64,000 bases of DNA. Origin: Arthrobacter sp. cf158 (GTDB lineage: Bacteria; Actinomycetota; Actinomycetes; Actinomycetales; Micrococcaceae). The translations under genes were made by a program, and so were the position numbers. Where the stretch lies: assembly GCF_900106835.1 (NCBI RefSeq), contig NZ_FNNR01000007.1, positions 62,001 to 126,000 of the forward strand, read 5' to 3'. Shown piece by piece: positions 41,717 through 49,926 of this stretch (position 1 is the first letter of the stretch; each line of letters opens with the position of its first letter). Under the pieces are notes generated by a model. It was not told the origin of the DNA. It saw only the letters and a program-made list of their open reading frames with translations, and did not search any database.

Positions 41717-42583
41717 CTAGATCGAGTATTCGGGAGCGGCCCAGACGATAACTTCGGGGTGCTCGTAGAAACGGTAACCCTGGCCGCGAACCGTACGCAC
41801 GGTGTTGGCGAGGCGGCCGAGCTTGGAGCGGAGGCGACGGATGTGGACGTCGATGGTGCGCTCGTTGGGCACCTCTTCGGCGTTGCGCCACAGGCCCTCG
41901 AGCAGTTCGTCGCGGCCCACGGTGCGGGTGCCGTTTTCCACGAGGTAGTTGAGGAGTTCGAACTCCTTGAACGTCAGGTTCAGCGACTCGCCGTCCAGGT
42001 GAACTTCGCGGCGGGCCAGATCGATCAGGACGCCGGAGGGACGGGATTCCTGCTGCGGCGCGGGGCGGGCAGCCTCGGTGCGCTGACGTGAGGCAACCGT
42101 GGGGTCACCGAACGTGGAACGCACGACGTCGAGGGCGGACCCGGGTGCCCCGGCAGGCGCGACGGCGACGGCGGCATAGCTCTCAGCGCCGGTCACGAGG
42201 GACTGCGCGTAGGCCCGGATTTCCTGGGCGAGCTTGGCAATGGAGGTTCCGGCCGCAGCGGCGGTTTCTTCGTCAATGCCCATGTAGAGCACGAAGCCGC
42301 GGGCTACGTTGTCATTGGCAACGGGACGCAGCCTGTCCGACTGGGCAATCACCGGGGTGGGTGCCGTCATGGGGGCAGGCTCGGCGGTGGGTACTGCGCG
42401 CAACTGGCCATAGGAGTTGGGGTTATAGCCCTGCGGAACGTAGCCGGGAGCCTGCTGGCCTGCACCCTGCTGGGCGGGGGCGTAGCCGGGGCGGTTGCCG
42501 AATCCGGGGCGCAGCCCTGCGTTCGACGCTGCCTTGTTGGCGTTACGGACGGAGATGTGGACGTATCCAGATGCAACTGACAT
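41717..42583 (-). CDS. Winged-helix (OmpR/PhoB-type) regulator without a receiver domain
   Basis: A 288-residue DNA-binding protein. Residues about 190-280 are an OmpR/PhoB winged helix: VHLDGESLNLTFKEFELLNYLVEN and TIDVHIRRLRSKLGRLANTVRTVRGQGYRF are typical. The usual N-terminal receiver is missing. In its place is a Gly/Gln/Pro/Tyr-rich segment (about 20-75) and a compact domain (about 90-150, FVLYMGIDEETAAAAGTSIAKLAQEIRAYA) that I do not recognise. It has no partner kinase. A 552-bp gene-free region lies upstream. How it senses a signal is not visible; it could act without phosphorylation. Confidence 0.85.
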   Translation of the reverse strand: MSVASGYVHISVRNANKAASNAGLRPGFGNRPGYAPAQQGAGQQAPGYVPQGYNPNSYGQLRAVPTAEPAPMTAPTPVIAQSDRLRPVANDNVARGFVLYMGIDEETAAAAGTSIAKLAQEIRAYAQSLVTGAESYAAVAVAPAGAPGSALDVVRSTFGDPTVASRQRTEAARPAPQQESRPSGVLIDLARREVHLDGESLNLTFKEFELLNYLVENGTRTVGRDELLEGLWRNAEEVPNERTIDVHIRRLRSKLGRLANTVRTVRGQGYRFYEHPEVIVWAAPEYSI

Positions 42584-43135
42584 GGAGTGCTTACCTCAAA
42601 AGTGAATAGCCGTCATCGCGGCTTCGAATGCTGGTTGTCCCCGCAATGAGTTTGGGGAGGGGCGCCCAACGCTGGGCTAGGGGGCGAATGCCTGAAACTT
42701 CTTGGGGTGGAAAGTTAGGCTTGCATTCGACAACAGCGGTCATCATGGCCAGCGGGTGTGCTGGGCCAGGTTGCTGCGGCTGCAGGTGCTGTTGAGTTCT
42801 TGTTCACATTGGAAGTGTGCAACGTAACAATGGCAACACGCAAGTAACAAAGCGCCGAACCGTCCACATTTTGAGACGTAGAGGTCTATTGTGTCGCAAA
42901 TCACAATTCCACGCACGTACTAAATGAACGCCATTTCATTCGGCGACGGCAAGAAATATTTGCAATTCAGTGAATAATCTTCGGCCGATGGGGCATGATG
43001 CGCACCTCACTTCCCGCGAACACCGCCCACGCGGAATCTCACGATCTGAAACAGTTGTTGTCCAATCGCAGGTAGTCTCCCTCGCTAATTTTCTGCCGAA
43101 AATCTGCTACAAGCTGTAGAAACAGCCGTTGCTTG
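42584..43135. promoter_or_regulatory. Gene-free 552-bp region, upstream of the receiver-less regulator
   Basis: The stretch is AT-richer than its neighbours, especially 42800-43000. It contains GTAAC at 42824, GCAAC at 42833 and GTAAC at 42844, the last two spaced 11 bp as in MtrA-type direct repeats. A short inverted repeat AATGAA-N6-TTCATT is at 42923-42940. I see no coding sequence. The minus-strand promoter for 41717-42583 should be here. Confidence 0.45.
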
Positions 43136-44092
43136 TCAGGACGAGGTGCCCAAACCAGAGGTGGAGCCCAACCCGGACGATGAGGAGCCCTGCCCGGACG
43201 TGGTGGACGTAGTCAGCCTGATGGACGCCGCGGTGTAGTTATCCCCGTCCTTGATGGCCGTCACCCGAACCAAGGAGCCAGCCGTCACGTCAGCCATTGT
43301 GAGGGTGCTGGCGGTGCTGCCCCGTTGTCTGGCACCCTGAGCCACGGTGGTGTCGTCGTCTAAGGCGTAGCTCCGGGTGAAGCCATCCTCGCTCTTCACA
43401 GTAAGGGAATTCGACGAGACATCGCTGACCGTCCCCAACTGATCCGCCATGGTCACGTACGCCCCGTTGCGGAGCACCACGTATTCCGAATGGACCGCTG
43501 CGTTGAGCCCTCCTGCCATGCCCAGACCATCGGGCGCCTGGTTCCCGCCCATCTGCCCCGGTCCGGCTTGGCCCAGGCCACCCTGGCCCGGTACCGTTTG
43601 GCCTTGCTGTCCGCCGAGCCCACCGGCGTCCGTCTGTCCCAGAGGAACATTGGCGGCGTCCGCAGATCCGGCGCTTCCCAACGCGTAGAAGCCGGCCGCC
43701 GTTCCGGCAACCACCACCACGGCCACCCCGGCTACCACCAGCGTCCGTTTGACGGGCCAGCGCCCTTGAACACCGGCTTTCGACCGGCCGGGCTGCCGTT
43801 GAGTCCACCCTTGAGGGCCCGACGGCGGCGCTCCCCAACCAGCCGACTGCGCGGTGTCAGGAAAATGAGGGGTGTCAGGAGAATGCGCGGTGTCAGGAGA
43901 CGGCGCGGTCTCAGGAGAATGCGCAGCGCCAGCCATCGTTTCACCAGCGAGAGGTTGGGTCCCTCCATCCTGCGGCTCAGACCAAGCCCACGACGATCCC
44001 GCGCCGGCCATGGATTGCTGCGCCGAGGAGTCCGGTGCCCGCTCGGGAACCGGGTTGCCCTGGGGCGTGGAGGGGCGGTTGTGTTCGTTCAT
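43136..44092 (-). CDS. Membrane-anchored hypothetical protein with DUF5666-like external domain
   Basis: A 318-residue protein. The first ~115 residues are a disordered Pro/Ser/Gly-rich cytoplasmic part containing four repeats of a hexapeptide near SPDTAH, encoded by an 18-nt tandem repeat at 43853-43924. One helix follows (TLVVAGVAVVVVAGTAAGFYAL, about 115-137), then a Gly/Gln-rich stretch and a small beta-rich domain (about 225-300, MADQLGTVSDVSSNSLTVKSEDGFTRSYALDDDTTV) with the character of DUF5666. The end is Ser/Gly-rich. It diverges from the PhoPR-like genes, and may belong to that regulon. Function unknown. Confidence 0.75.
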   Translation of the reverse strand: MNEHNRPSTPQGNPVPERAPDSSAQQSMAGAGSSWAWSEPQDGGTQPLAGETMAGAAHSPETAPSPDTAHSPDTPHFPDTAQSAGWGAPPSGPQGWTQRQPGRSKAGVQGRWPVKRTLVVAGVAVVVVAGTAAGFYALGSAGSADAANVPLGQTDAGGLGGQQGQTVPGQGGLGQAGPGQMGGNQAPDGLGMAGGLNAAVHSEYVVLRNGAYVTMADQLGTVSDVSSNSLTVKSEDGFTRSYALDDDTTVAQGARQRGSTASTLTMADVTAGSLVRVTAIKDGDNYTAASIRLTTSTTSGQGSSSSGLGSTSGLGTSS

Positions 44093-44235
44093 GAGTTTCT
44101 CCGTTGACGCGTTCTTGTCTGTGTACGCCCCTCAGCGTCGGACCCGTTGCTGTGGGGAGCCTGTGTTGAGGAGAAGTCGCTCCTGTGACCTGTGGATACG
44201 CGTGTTTCCCGACTCCCACCTCGCTAGTGTTGACT

Positions 44236-44252
44236 TCACAGCGTCCTCACAG
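44236..44252 (+). promoter_or_regulatory. PhoP-type direct repeat upstream of the response-regulator gene
   Basis: TCACAGCGTCCTCACAG contains two TCACAG units 11 bp apart, the arrangement bound by PhoP of Mycobacterium tuberculosis (TCACAGC-N4-TCACAGC). It is 45 bp before the regulator's start and suggests autoregulation. The same repeat occurs at 47813-47829. Confidence 0.7.
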
Positions 44253-44296
44253 GACGGGCAAAGCGCTGGCAAACCAGCAGAACGGAGAGTTGTCCC

Positions 44297-45037
44297 ATGG
44301 CCTCCTCGCACTCCATGACCAACAACCTTCCCCAGCTCTCCCACCCGGACGGCTCACCTATCCGTGCCCTGGTGGTGGATGACGAACCCAGCCTCGCTGA
44401 ACTGATGAGCATGGGCCTTCGCATGGCGGGGTGGTCGGTGGCGGTAGCTGGAGACGGCCCGGAGGCAGTGAAACTGGCCAAGGATTTCCGGCCGGATGTT
44501 CTGGTCCTCGACGTCATGCTGCCCGGATTCGACGGCGTGGAGGTGCTCAACCGCATCCGCGCGTTCGCTCCTGAGGTTCCCGCATTGTTCCTCACTGCCA
44601 AGGACGCTGTGCAGGACAGGATCGTGGGCCTGGCTGCCGGCGGCGATGACTATGTCACCAAGCCTTTCAGCATGGAAGAAGTGCTCCTTCGCCTGCACCG
44701 GCTGGTTCAGCGTTCGGGCGTGGCAGCCATGGACACTGCGGAGTTGGTGGTGGGAGACCTGACCCTGAACGTGGACACCCGTGAAGTAACGCGTGCCGGG
44801 GAGGATATCCCGCTCACCGCTACCCAGTTCGAGCTCCTGCGCTACCTCATGGAGAACCCCAAACGAGTGGTCAGCAAGGCCCAGATCCTGGACCGCGTGT
44901 GGGACTACGACTTTGGCGGCCAAGCCAACATCGTGGAACTCTACATTTCCTACCTCCGCAAGAAGATCGAGGCGAACCACCCGCCCATGATCCACACCAT
45001 CCGGGGTGCCGGTTACGTCATCAAGCCTGCGGACTAG
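44297..45037 (+). CDS. PhoP-like response regulator (OmpR family)
   Basis: A 246-residue two-component regulator. The receiver has the acidic pair in LVVDDEPSLAEL, the phospho-acceptor Asp72 in VLVLDVMLPGFDG and Lys in YVTKPFSMEEVL. The OmpR-type winged helix follows (ATQFELLRYLMENPKRVVSKAQILDRVWDYDFGG...VELYISYLRKKIEANHPPMIHTIRGAGYVI). Segments such as PALFLTAKD, WDYDFGG and SYLRKKIE are very like M. tuberculosis PhoP and TcrA. A PhoP-type repeat lies in its promoter. The kinase gene starts 3 bp after its stop. I assign it to the PhoP-like group without claiming a phosphate or Mg signal. Confidence 0.87.
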   Translation: MASSHSMTNNLPQLSHPDGSPIRALVVDDEPSLAELMSMGLRMAGWSVAVAGDGPEAVKLAKDFRPDVLVLDVMLPGFDGVEVLNRIRAFAPEVPALFLTAKDAVQDRIVGLAAGGDDYVTKPFSMEEVLLRLHRLVQRSGVAAMDTAELVVGDLTLNVDTREVTRAGEDIPLTATQFELLRYLMENPKRVVSKAQILDRVWDYDFGGQANIVELYISYLRKKIEANHPPMIHTIRGAGYVIKPAD

Positions 45038-45040
45038 GCG

Positions 45041-46540
45041 TTGAGCACACTTTCGGGCGTGGCCAAAACCTCCCAACGCAGTTGGCTCAATCCTTCAACA
45101 TGGCATTTGCGCACCCGTTTGGTCCTGGTGGCCATGGCCCTGTTGGTAGCGATTTGCGGCGCAGTAGGGGCGGTCAGTTACGCGTCCATGGACATGGTCT
45201 TCAACAAACAGCTCGACAGGCAATTGGAGCAGGCGTCCAGCCGCGCGACGGAGTTCGGCAGGCCGCCGTCGAACTTTCCCAGCAACCCTTCCGGACGTCC
45301 GGATCCTCTGGAGGCGCGCGGCCAGGCTGCGGGAACGCTGAACGCGAGGATCGACGGGTCAACCGTGAGGAGCTCTGGGCTCATCGACGCCCAAGGAAAT
45401 CGTGTTTCCCTCTCCGCGGCGGATGAACAGGTCTTGTTGTCCCTCCCCAAGGGCGACCTCCCCGTGGATCGGTCCCTGTCCAACGGCGACTACAGACTGG
45501 TGGCAGTGGACCCCGGCTACGGCGACGTGATTGTCACCGGGTTGCCGCTGGCGGACAAACAGAGCGCCGAGGCATCACTGGTGTGGACCATGGTGCTGGT
45601 GTCACTGGGTGGCTTGGTGCTGATTGGTCTGGCCGGCACCGTCATTATCCGGCGGACCATGCGGCCTTTGGAGCAGCTCTCCGAAGTGGCCACCAAAGTT
45701 TCGCGCCTGCCCCTCGACGCCGGTGAGGTGGCACTCGCGGTGCGGGTACCGCCGTCGGCCGCCCATCCGGGAACGGAAGTTGGCAGTGTGGGCCATGCCT
45801 TGAACCAAATGCTGAACAATGTCTCCAGTGCTCTGGAGGCCAGGCAGGAAAGCGAAACCAAGGTCCGGCAGTTCGTGGCGGATGCGTCGCACGAACTCAG
45901 GACGCCGTTGACCGCCATCCGCGGCTACACGGAACTGTTGCGGATGACGGAAAACTTCACCGAAGACGGCAGGAAATCCTTGGCGCGGGTCCAAAGCCAA
46001 TCCGAACGCATGACCACGCTGGTGGAGGACCTTCTGCTGTTGGCAAGGCTCGATGAGGGTCAACCAGTGAAGGTCACGGATGTGGACCTGACCCAGCTGG
46101 TGATCGAAACCGTCAGTGACGAGAAAGTCATGGCGCCGGACCACATTTGGCAGCTCCAGCTTCCGGATGAACCCATCACCGTTCGTGGCGATGCAACGCA
46201 ACTCCACCAGGTGCTGGCCAATCTGCTGTCCAATGCGCGCAAACACACCGACGCCGGCACCACTGTGGTCACCGGAGTCATGCTCTCAGCCGACGGCAGT
46301 GCAGTGGTGACCGTGACGGACAACGGACCCGGCATTCCGGAGGATTTCCAGGGCCGGATCTTCTCCCGGTTTGCCAGGGCCGACGCCGCGAGATCAGGGT
46401 CTGAGGGGACGTCTGGTTTAGGCCTGTCCATTGTGGAATCCATCGTGGAGGCGCACGGCGGCAACGTGGAGGTAACGTCCCGGCCAGGGCGCACCGAGTT
46501 CGCCCTTCGACTCCCCGCAGTCAGTACCGAACGCGTATAA
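45041..46540 (+). CDS. Sensor histidine kinase, partner of the PhoP-like regulator
   Basis: A 499-residue membrane kinase. TM1 is about residues 25-48 (RLVLVAMALLVAICGAVGAV), an external sensor domain follows, and TM2 is about 187-207 (MVLVSLGGLVLIGLAGTVII). HAMP comes next, then the dimerisation box with His284 in VADASHELRTPLTAIRGY, and the ATPase domain with N box QVLANLLSNARKH and G boxes DNGPGIPED and GTSGLGLSIV. Start is TTG 45041, three bases after the regulator's stop; no better start exists before TM1. The layout resembles PhoR/TcrY. Confidence 0.9.
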   Translation: MSTLSGVAKTSQRSWLNPSTWHLRTRLVLVAMALLVAICGAVGAVSYASMDMVFNKQLDRQLEQASSRATEFGRPPSNFPSNPSGRPDPLEARGQAAGTLNARIDGSTVRSSGLIDAQGNRVSLSAADEQVLLSLPKGDLPVDRSLSNGDYRLVAVDPGYGDVIVTGLPLADKQSAEASLVWTMVLVSLGGLVLIGLAGTVIIRRTMRPLEQLSEVATKVSRLPLDAGEVALAVRVPPSAAHPGTEVGSVGHALNQMLNNVSSALEARQESETKVRQFVADASHELRTPLTAIRGYTELLRMTENFTEDGRKSLARVQSQSERMTTLVEDLLLLARLDEGQPVKVTDVDLTQLVIETVSDEKVMAPDHIWQLQLPDEPITVRGDATQLHQVLANLLSNARKHTDAGTTVVTGVMLSADGSAVVTVTDNGPGIPEDFQGRIFSRFARADAARSGSEGTSGLGLSIVESIVEAHGGNVEVTSRPGRTEFALRLPAVSTERV

Positions 46541-46578
46541 GGAATCCGGCAAGACGACTCACCGGCATCGTGATCTCT

Positions 46579-46594
46579 GTTACCTAAATGTGAC
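46579..46594. promoter_or_regulatory. MtrA-type repeat before the c-di-AMP riboswitch
   Basis: GTTAC-N6-GTGAC; read on the other strand this is GTCAC-N6-GTAAC, two half-sites 11 bp apart as in MtrA targets. MtrA is known to control rpf and peptidoglycan hydrolase genes in Actinobacteria, which fits the gene downstream. The match is short. Confidence 0.35.
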
Positions 46595-46654
46595 TTCCGC
46601 GGAATCCTCCTGTACCGTCGAAAGGGTGGGTCTCCCCTAACGGGCCCACACCCG

Positions 46655-46830
46655 GGATGCGCCGAGCTCTGCCACTTCCCGGAGTTCCGTTCTCATTCGA
46701 GGCAGAGACGGGGGACCCAGAGTCTCCGGGCCAAGGCATTTTTTGCCGGCCCTTGGGGTGAAGCCGCAGCTTGATGCGCGGCCGGATGACCTCATCCGAA
46801 CCCGACAGCTAACTCCGCAGGCGCTGAGAG
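46655..46830 (+). ncRNA. c-di-AMP riboswitch (ydaO-yuaA class)
   Basis: Conserved blocks occur in order: GGGGGACCC (46710-46718), TTGGGGTGAA (46753-46762) and GAACCCGACAGCTAAC (46798-46813). A hairpin CTCTGCC (46667-46673) with GGCAGAG (46701-46707) precedes the first block, and GCGCC at 46659 can pair with GGCGC at 46820 to close the outer helix. The Shine-Dalgarno GAGAGG follows directly. In Actinobacteria this class precedes rpf and cell-wall hydrolase genes and turns expression off when c-di-AMP is high. Confidence 0.92.
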
Positions 46831-46840
46831 GTAACCACAC

Positions 46841-47701
46841 ATGTCTGAATTTAACGATCAGACGCGCCCTTCCGCGCGTCACCGCGATGAACACAACGCA
46901 CCGCTGACCAAGTCGCAGGCCATCCTCAAGAACGCCGCCCGCCAGGGTAAGTCCGGCCACCGCATGTCGGTCGTCGCCGGTGTTGTTGCCGCCGCACTGG
47001 GTGTTGCATCGCTGGGAACGGCCGCCAACGCCGCTTTGAACCTCCCCGAAGCCAGCCGGGTCGCTGAGACCCAGGCGGCCGCGCAGGTCAGCAACACCCG
47101 CTCCGCTGCCACGGATGCTGCCGCCGAAAAGAGCGCAGCTGACCGGGCTGCAGCCGCGAAGGCTACGGCCGACAAGGCTGCCGCTGAGAAGGCCGCTGCA
47201 GACAAAGCCGCAGCTGAGAAGGCTGCCGCTGACCAGGCCGCCGCCGAAAAGGCTGCTGCCGAAAAGGCCGCCGCGGATCAGGCTGCTGCAGAGAAGGCTG
47301 CCGCTGACGCTGCTGCCAAGCAAGCCGCCGACGCCGCTGCTGCCGCCGCCGCTGCGGAAGCTGCAGCTGCTGCCGCCGCCCCCAAAGCCGTTGACGATCC
47401 CGCCGCTGCCAAGGCTTACGCCGCCAGCATCCTGGGCAACTACGGCTGGAGCGCGGCCGAAATGACCGCGCTGAACACGCTGTGGGAGAAGGAATCCAAC
47501 TGGAAGACCACTGCCACGAACGCTTCCAGCGGTGCGTACGGCATTGTCCAGTCCCTGCCTGCTTCGAAGATGGCCACGGCCGGTGCTGACTGGCAGACCA
47601 ACTACCAGACCCAGATCAAGTGGGGCCTGAACTACATCAAGGAACGCTACGGATCCCCGTCGGCCGCCCTGGCCTTCCACTTGGCCAACAACTGGTACTA
47701 A
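46841..47701 (+). CDS. Secreted cell-wall protein with Ala/Lys coiled coil and transglycosylase-like C-terminal domain
   Basis: A 286-residue exported protein under a c-di-AMP riboswitch. The first 40 residues are polar and basic; residues about 42-64 (MSVVAGVVAAALGVASLGTA) are a signal/anchor helix with a likely cut after ANA. Residues about 90-195 are a near-perfect Ala-rich heptad region built of AAAEKAA/AAADKAA units, an extended stalk. The C-terminal domain (197-286) has a lysozyme-like pattern with a candidate catalytic Glu in NTLWEKESNW and the motif NASSGAYGIVQSLPASKM, as in aggregation-promoting factor and transglycosylase-like proteins. Its likely role is peptidoglycan remodelling at the surface. 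Confidence 0.85.
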   Translation: MSEFNDQTRPSARHRDEHNAPLTKSQAILKNAARQGKSGHRMSVVAGVVAAALGVASLGTAANAALNLPEASRVAETQAAAQVSNTRSAATDAAAEKSAADRAAAAKATADKAAAEKAAADKAAAEKAAADQAAAEKAAAEKAAADQAAAEKAAADAAAKQAADAAAAAAAAEAAAAAAAPKAVDDPAAAKAYAASILGNYGWSAAEMTALNTLWEKESNWKTTATNASSGAYGIVQSLPASKMATAGADWQTNYQTQIKWGLNYIKERYGSPSAALAFHLANNWY

Positions 47702-47717
47702 GCCAGACTGTTTGATT

Positions 47718-47781
47718 GCCGCGCCGGATTCCGCCGTTCGCACCAGTGTTTACTGGAGCGGATCGTGGGAACCGGCGCGGC
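47718..47781 (+). terminator. Large hairpin after the riboswitch-controlled gene
   Basis: Outer arms GCCGCGCCGG (47718-47727) and CCGGCGCGGC (47772-47781) pair perfectly; inside is a small hairpin CCAGT-GTTT-ACTGG. TTT follows. It lies 17 bp past the stop codon. Confidence 0.65.
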
Positions 47782-47792
47782 TTTCACGTGTT

Positions 47793-47829
47793 TCACAGGC
47801 GCTCCCCCGGGTTCACAGTGGGGTCACAG
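47793..47829 (+). promoter_or_regulatory. PhoP-type TCACAG repeats upstream of the GT2 gene
   Basis: TCACAG occurs at 47793, 47813 and 47824. The last two are 11 bp apart (TCACAGTGGGGTCACAG), exactly as in the promoter of the PhoP-like regulator at 44236. The site ends 45 bp before the glycosyltransferase start, the same distance as for the regulator gene. Confidence 0.65.
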
Positions 47830-47873
47830 CTTCCGCCTAAAGCACTCATATTCGGCGGCGCCATTCTGGAAGC

Positions 47874-49133
47874 ATGACGCTCACAGATCCAACCACCAGC
47901 GCTTTGCCACGAAAGACCCATTCGGCGCGCTTGCGAGGCTCGGCGTTGCCCACTCCCCAGCTGGAACACCTGCACGATGGGCCGGCTGTGCACCGGCAGA
48001 CCCGGCGGCTGCCCATTGACACCAAGGGCGTGGTTCCGGTTCTTGACGTCACTGTTCCCGTTTACAACGACGAAGTCTCTTTGGAACGCAACCTGCGCCG
48101 GCTGCACGGTTATCTGACGGACACCTTCCCGCACACTTTCCGGATCACAGTGGCGGACAACGCCAGCACCGACAGCACACTGAGGATCGCAGAACGCCTG
48201 GCCCGCGAGTTTCCCGAGCTGGTGGTGGTTCGGTTCCAGGCAAGCGGACGCGGGAACGCCCTCCGCCACGTCTGGGAGTCCTCGCCCTCACCGGTGCTTG
48301 CCTACATGGAATCGGACCTGTCCACAGATCTCGCGGCTTTGGCACCGCTCCTGGCACCATTGATTTCCGGCCATTCGGACCTGGCCATCGGCACGCGCCT
48401 GGCACGGACTTCGCGCGTAAGCCGCAGTCCTCTGCGCGGTTTCGTGTCACGCAGCTTCAACTTCCTGCTGCGGGCTGTCACGGGAGCACGCTTCTCCGAT
48501 GCCCAATGCGGCTTTAAGGCCATCCGCGCGGACGTTGCCCAGCGCATCCTGCCCTACACGAAGGATGACGGCTGGTTTTTCGACACCGAACTCCTGGTGA
48601 TCGCGGAACGCTGTGGTCTGCGCGTCCACGAGGTTCCCGTCGACTGGACCGACAACCCTGACTCAGGCGTCGACGTCGTACGAACCGCGCTTGCCGACCT
48701 GCGCGGCATGGCTCGCCTGACCCGCCACCTTGGCCGTGTTCCCATCGCTGAGCTGCGCGGAGAACTCGCGGTGGAAGCTCCTGCCCGGCGAGGCGGACTG
48801 GGCCGGCGTCTCTCCCAGGCTCTGGCGTGGACGTTGGCCTACGCCGTGGTCTTCCTGCTGGCCCGCACCGTGGTGGATCCTCTCCTGGCGAACCTCGTTG
48901 CCCTGGGGTTCACCACCTGGGCGGTAGGACTCCGCCGCGTTGGACCCCACCGCGCAGGATTCCTCACGTTCTTCACCACGCTTTTGCTCAGCTCCGGGGC
49001 GCTGATCCTCCTGCCGTTCATCACGACGCCGGACCGCTGGCTTGAGGGGTCCGCGGTGGTTGGCGCTTCACTCGCCGCCCACTTGCTGGGATACCTGGCG
49101 TTTCGAAGGACTCTTGCACCTGACGCCACGTGA
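47874..49133 (+). CDS. GT2-family glycosyltransferase with C-terminal membrane domain
   Basis: A 419-residue protein. The GT-A catalytic domain (about 50-290) resembles dolichyl/polyprenyl-phosphate mannose synthases: VLDVTVPVYNDEVSLERNLR, the nucleotide-sugar site TVADNASTDST, a DxD-like AYMESDLSTD, and FSDAQCGFKAIRADVA. Residues about 310-415 contain four hydrophobic helices of GtrA character. Such proteins load a sugar onto a lipid carrier or flip it. ATG 47874 follows the PhoP-type repeats by 45 bp, so envelope glycosylation is probably part of the PhoPR-like regulon. Sugar and acceptor are unknown. Confidence 0.86.
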   Translation: MTLTDPTTSALPRKTHSARLRGSALPTPQLEHLHDGPAVHRQTRRLPIDTKGVVPVLDVTVPVYNDEVSLERNLRRLHGYLTDTFPHTFRITVADNASTDSTLRIAERLAREFPELVVVRFQASGRGNALRHVWESSPSPVLAYMESDLSTDLAALAPLLAPLISGHSDLAIGTRLARTSRVSRSPLRGFVSRSFNFLLRAVTGARFSDAQCGFKAIRADVAQRILPYTKDDGWFFDTELLVIAERCGLRVHEVPVDWTDNPDSGVDVVRTALADLRGMARLTRHLGRVPIAELRGELAVEAPARRGGLGRRLSQALAWTLAYAVVFLLARTVVDPLLANLVALGFTTWAVGLRRVGPHRAGFLTFFTTLLLSSGALILLPFITTPDRWLEGSAVVGASLAAHLLGYLAFRRTLAPDAT

Positions 49134-49145
49134 GGATCTAGCGTT

Positions 49146-49907
49146 GTGCCCATGGGATCAACCAGGAGCGGGCTGTGGAGTGTTGGCGAACTCGCACGAG
49201 CCTGCGGGGTCAGCGTACGGACGCTTCATCATTACGACGACATCGGCTTGCTGTCAGCAAGCGGGCGGACGCCTTCCGGCCATCGGAGGTATGGCGAGGC
49301 CGACGTCCGGCGCCTCTACCGGATCAGGGCACTGCAGATGTTGGGGATTCCCCTTGCCGGGATTGGGGAAGCGTTGGGAGGGTCCGGGGACGACGACCTT
49401 GCATCAATGCGCAGCTTGTTGGACCGGCAGCTGCGTCACGTTCAACAGCACGCCCAACAAATCCAAGCCCTGCAAGATCGCTTGGACGATCTCCTGGAGC
49501 GTCTGGACGCTCCAGTTATGCCAACCCCTGAACAATTCATGTCGACCTTGGAGATGATCACCGTGTTCGAGAAGCACTTCACCACCGAACAACGCCAACA
49601 ACTGGCCCACAAGCGCGAGGAACTGGGCGTTGAGAGAATTGAGGAAGCAAAAAGGCAATGGGAAGCCTTGGTGAATGAAGGTCTTTTACTCGTCGGCGCC
49701 GGCACTCCCGTGAGCGATCCGGCGGTGCAGGAATGGGTACGTTCCTGGGAGGAAACAGGCTCAATGTTCCATTCCGGAGAAGACACCAAGGTGGCCGCCC
49801 GGGCAGCCTGGCAGGAGAACCAGCCGACTATCAGCTCCGACCTGCCCTGGAGTTCTGAAGACTTGGCTGGTCTGATGGCGTACTTGCAGAAGGCAAGAGC
49901 GCAGTAG
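49146..49907 (+). CDS. MerR-family regulator, TipA-like
   Basis: A 253-residue regulator. Residues about 10-80 are a MerR winged helix (WSVGELARACGVSVRTLHHYDDIGLL, then GHRRYGEADVRRLYRIRALQMLG); a coiled-coil dimerisation helix follows (DRQLRHVQQHAQQIQALQDRLDDLLERL). The C-terminal 110 residues, with MFHSGEDTKVAARAAW, resemble the TipAS antibiotic-binding domain. Start is GTG 49146, with ATG 49152 as an alternative. It begins 12 bp after the glycosyltransferase gene and may be co-transcribed. TipA-type proteins sense cationic thiopeptides and other drugs; the ligand here is unknown. Confidence 0.86.
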   Translation: MPMGSTRSGLWSVGELARACGVSVRTLHHYDDIGLLSASGRTPSGHRRYGEADVRRLYRIRALQMLGIPLAGIGEALGGSGDDDLASMRSLLDRQLRHVQQHAQQIQALQDRLDDLLERLDAPVMPTPEQFMSTLEMITVFEKHFTTEQRQQLAHKREELGVERIEEAKRQWEALVNEGLLLVGAGTPVSDPAVQEWVRSWEETGSMFHSGEDTKVAARAAWQENQPTISSDLPWSSEDLAGLMAYLQKARAQ

Positions 49908-49926
49908 CCCTCCCGACGGCGTACGG

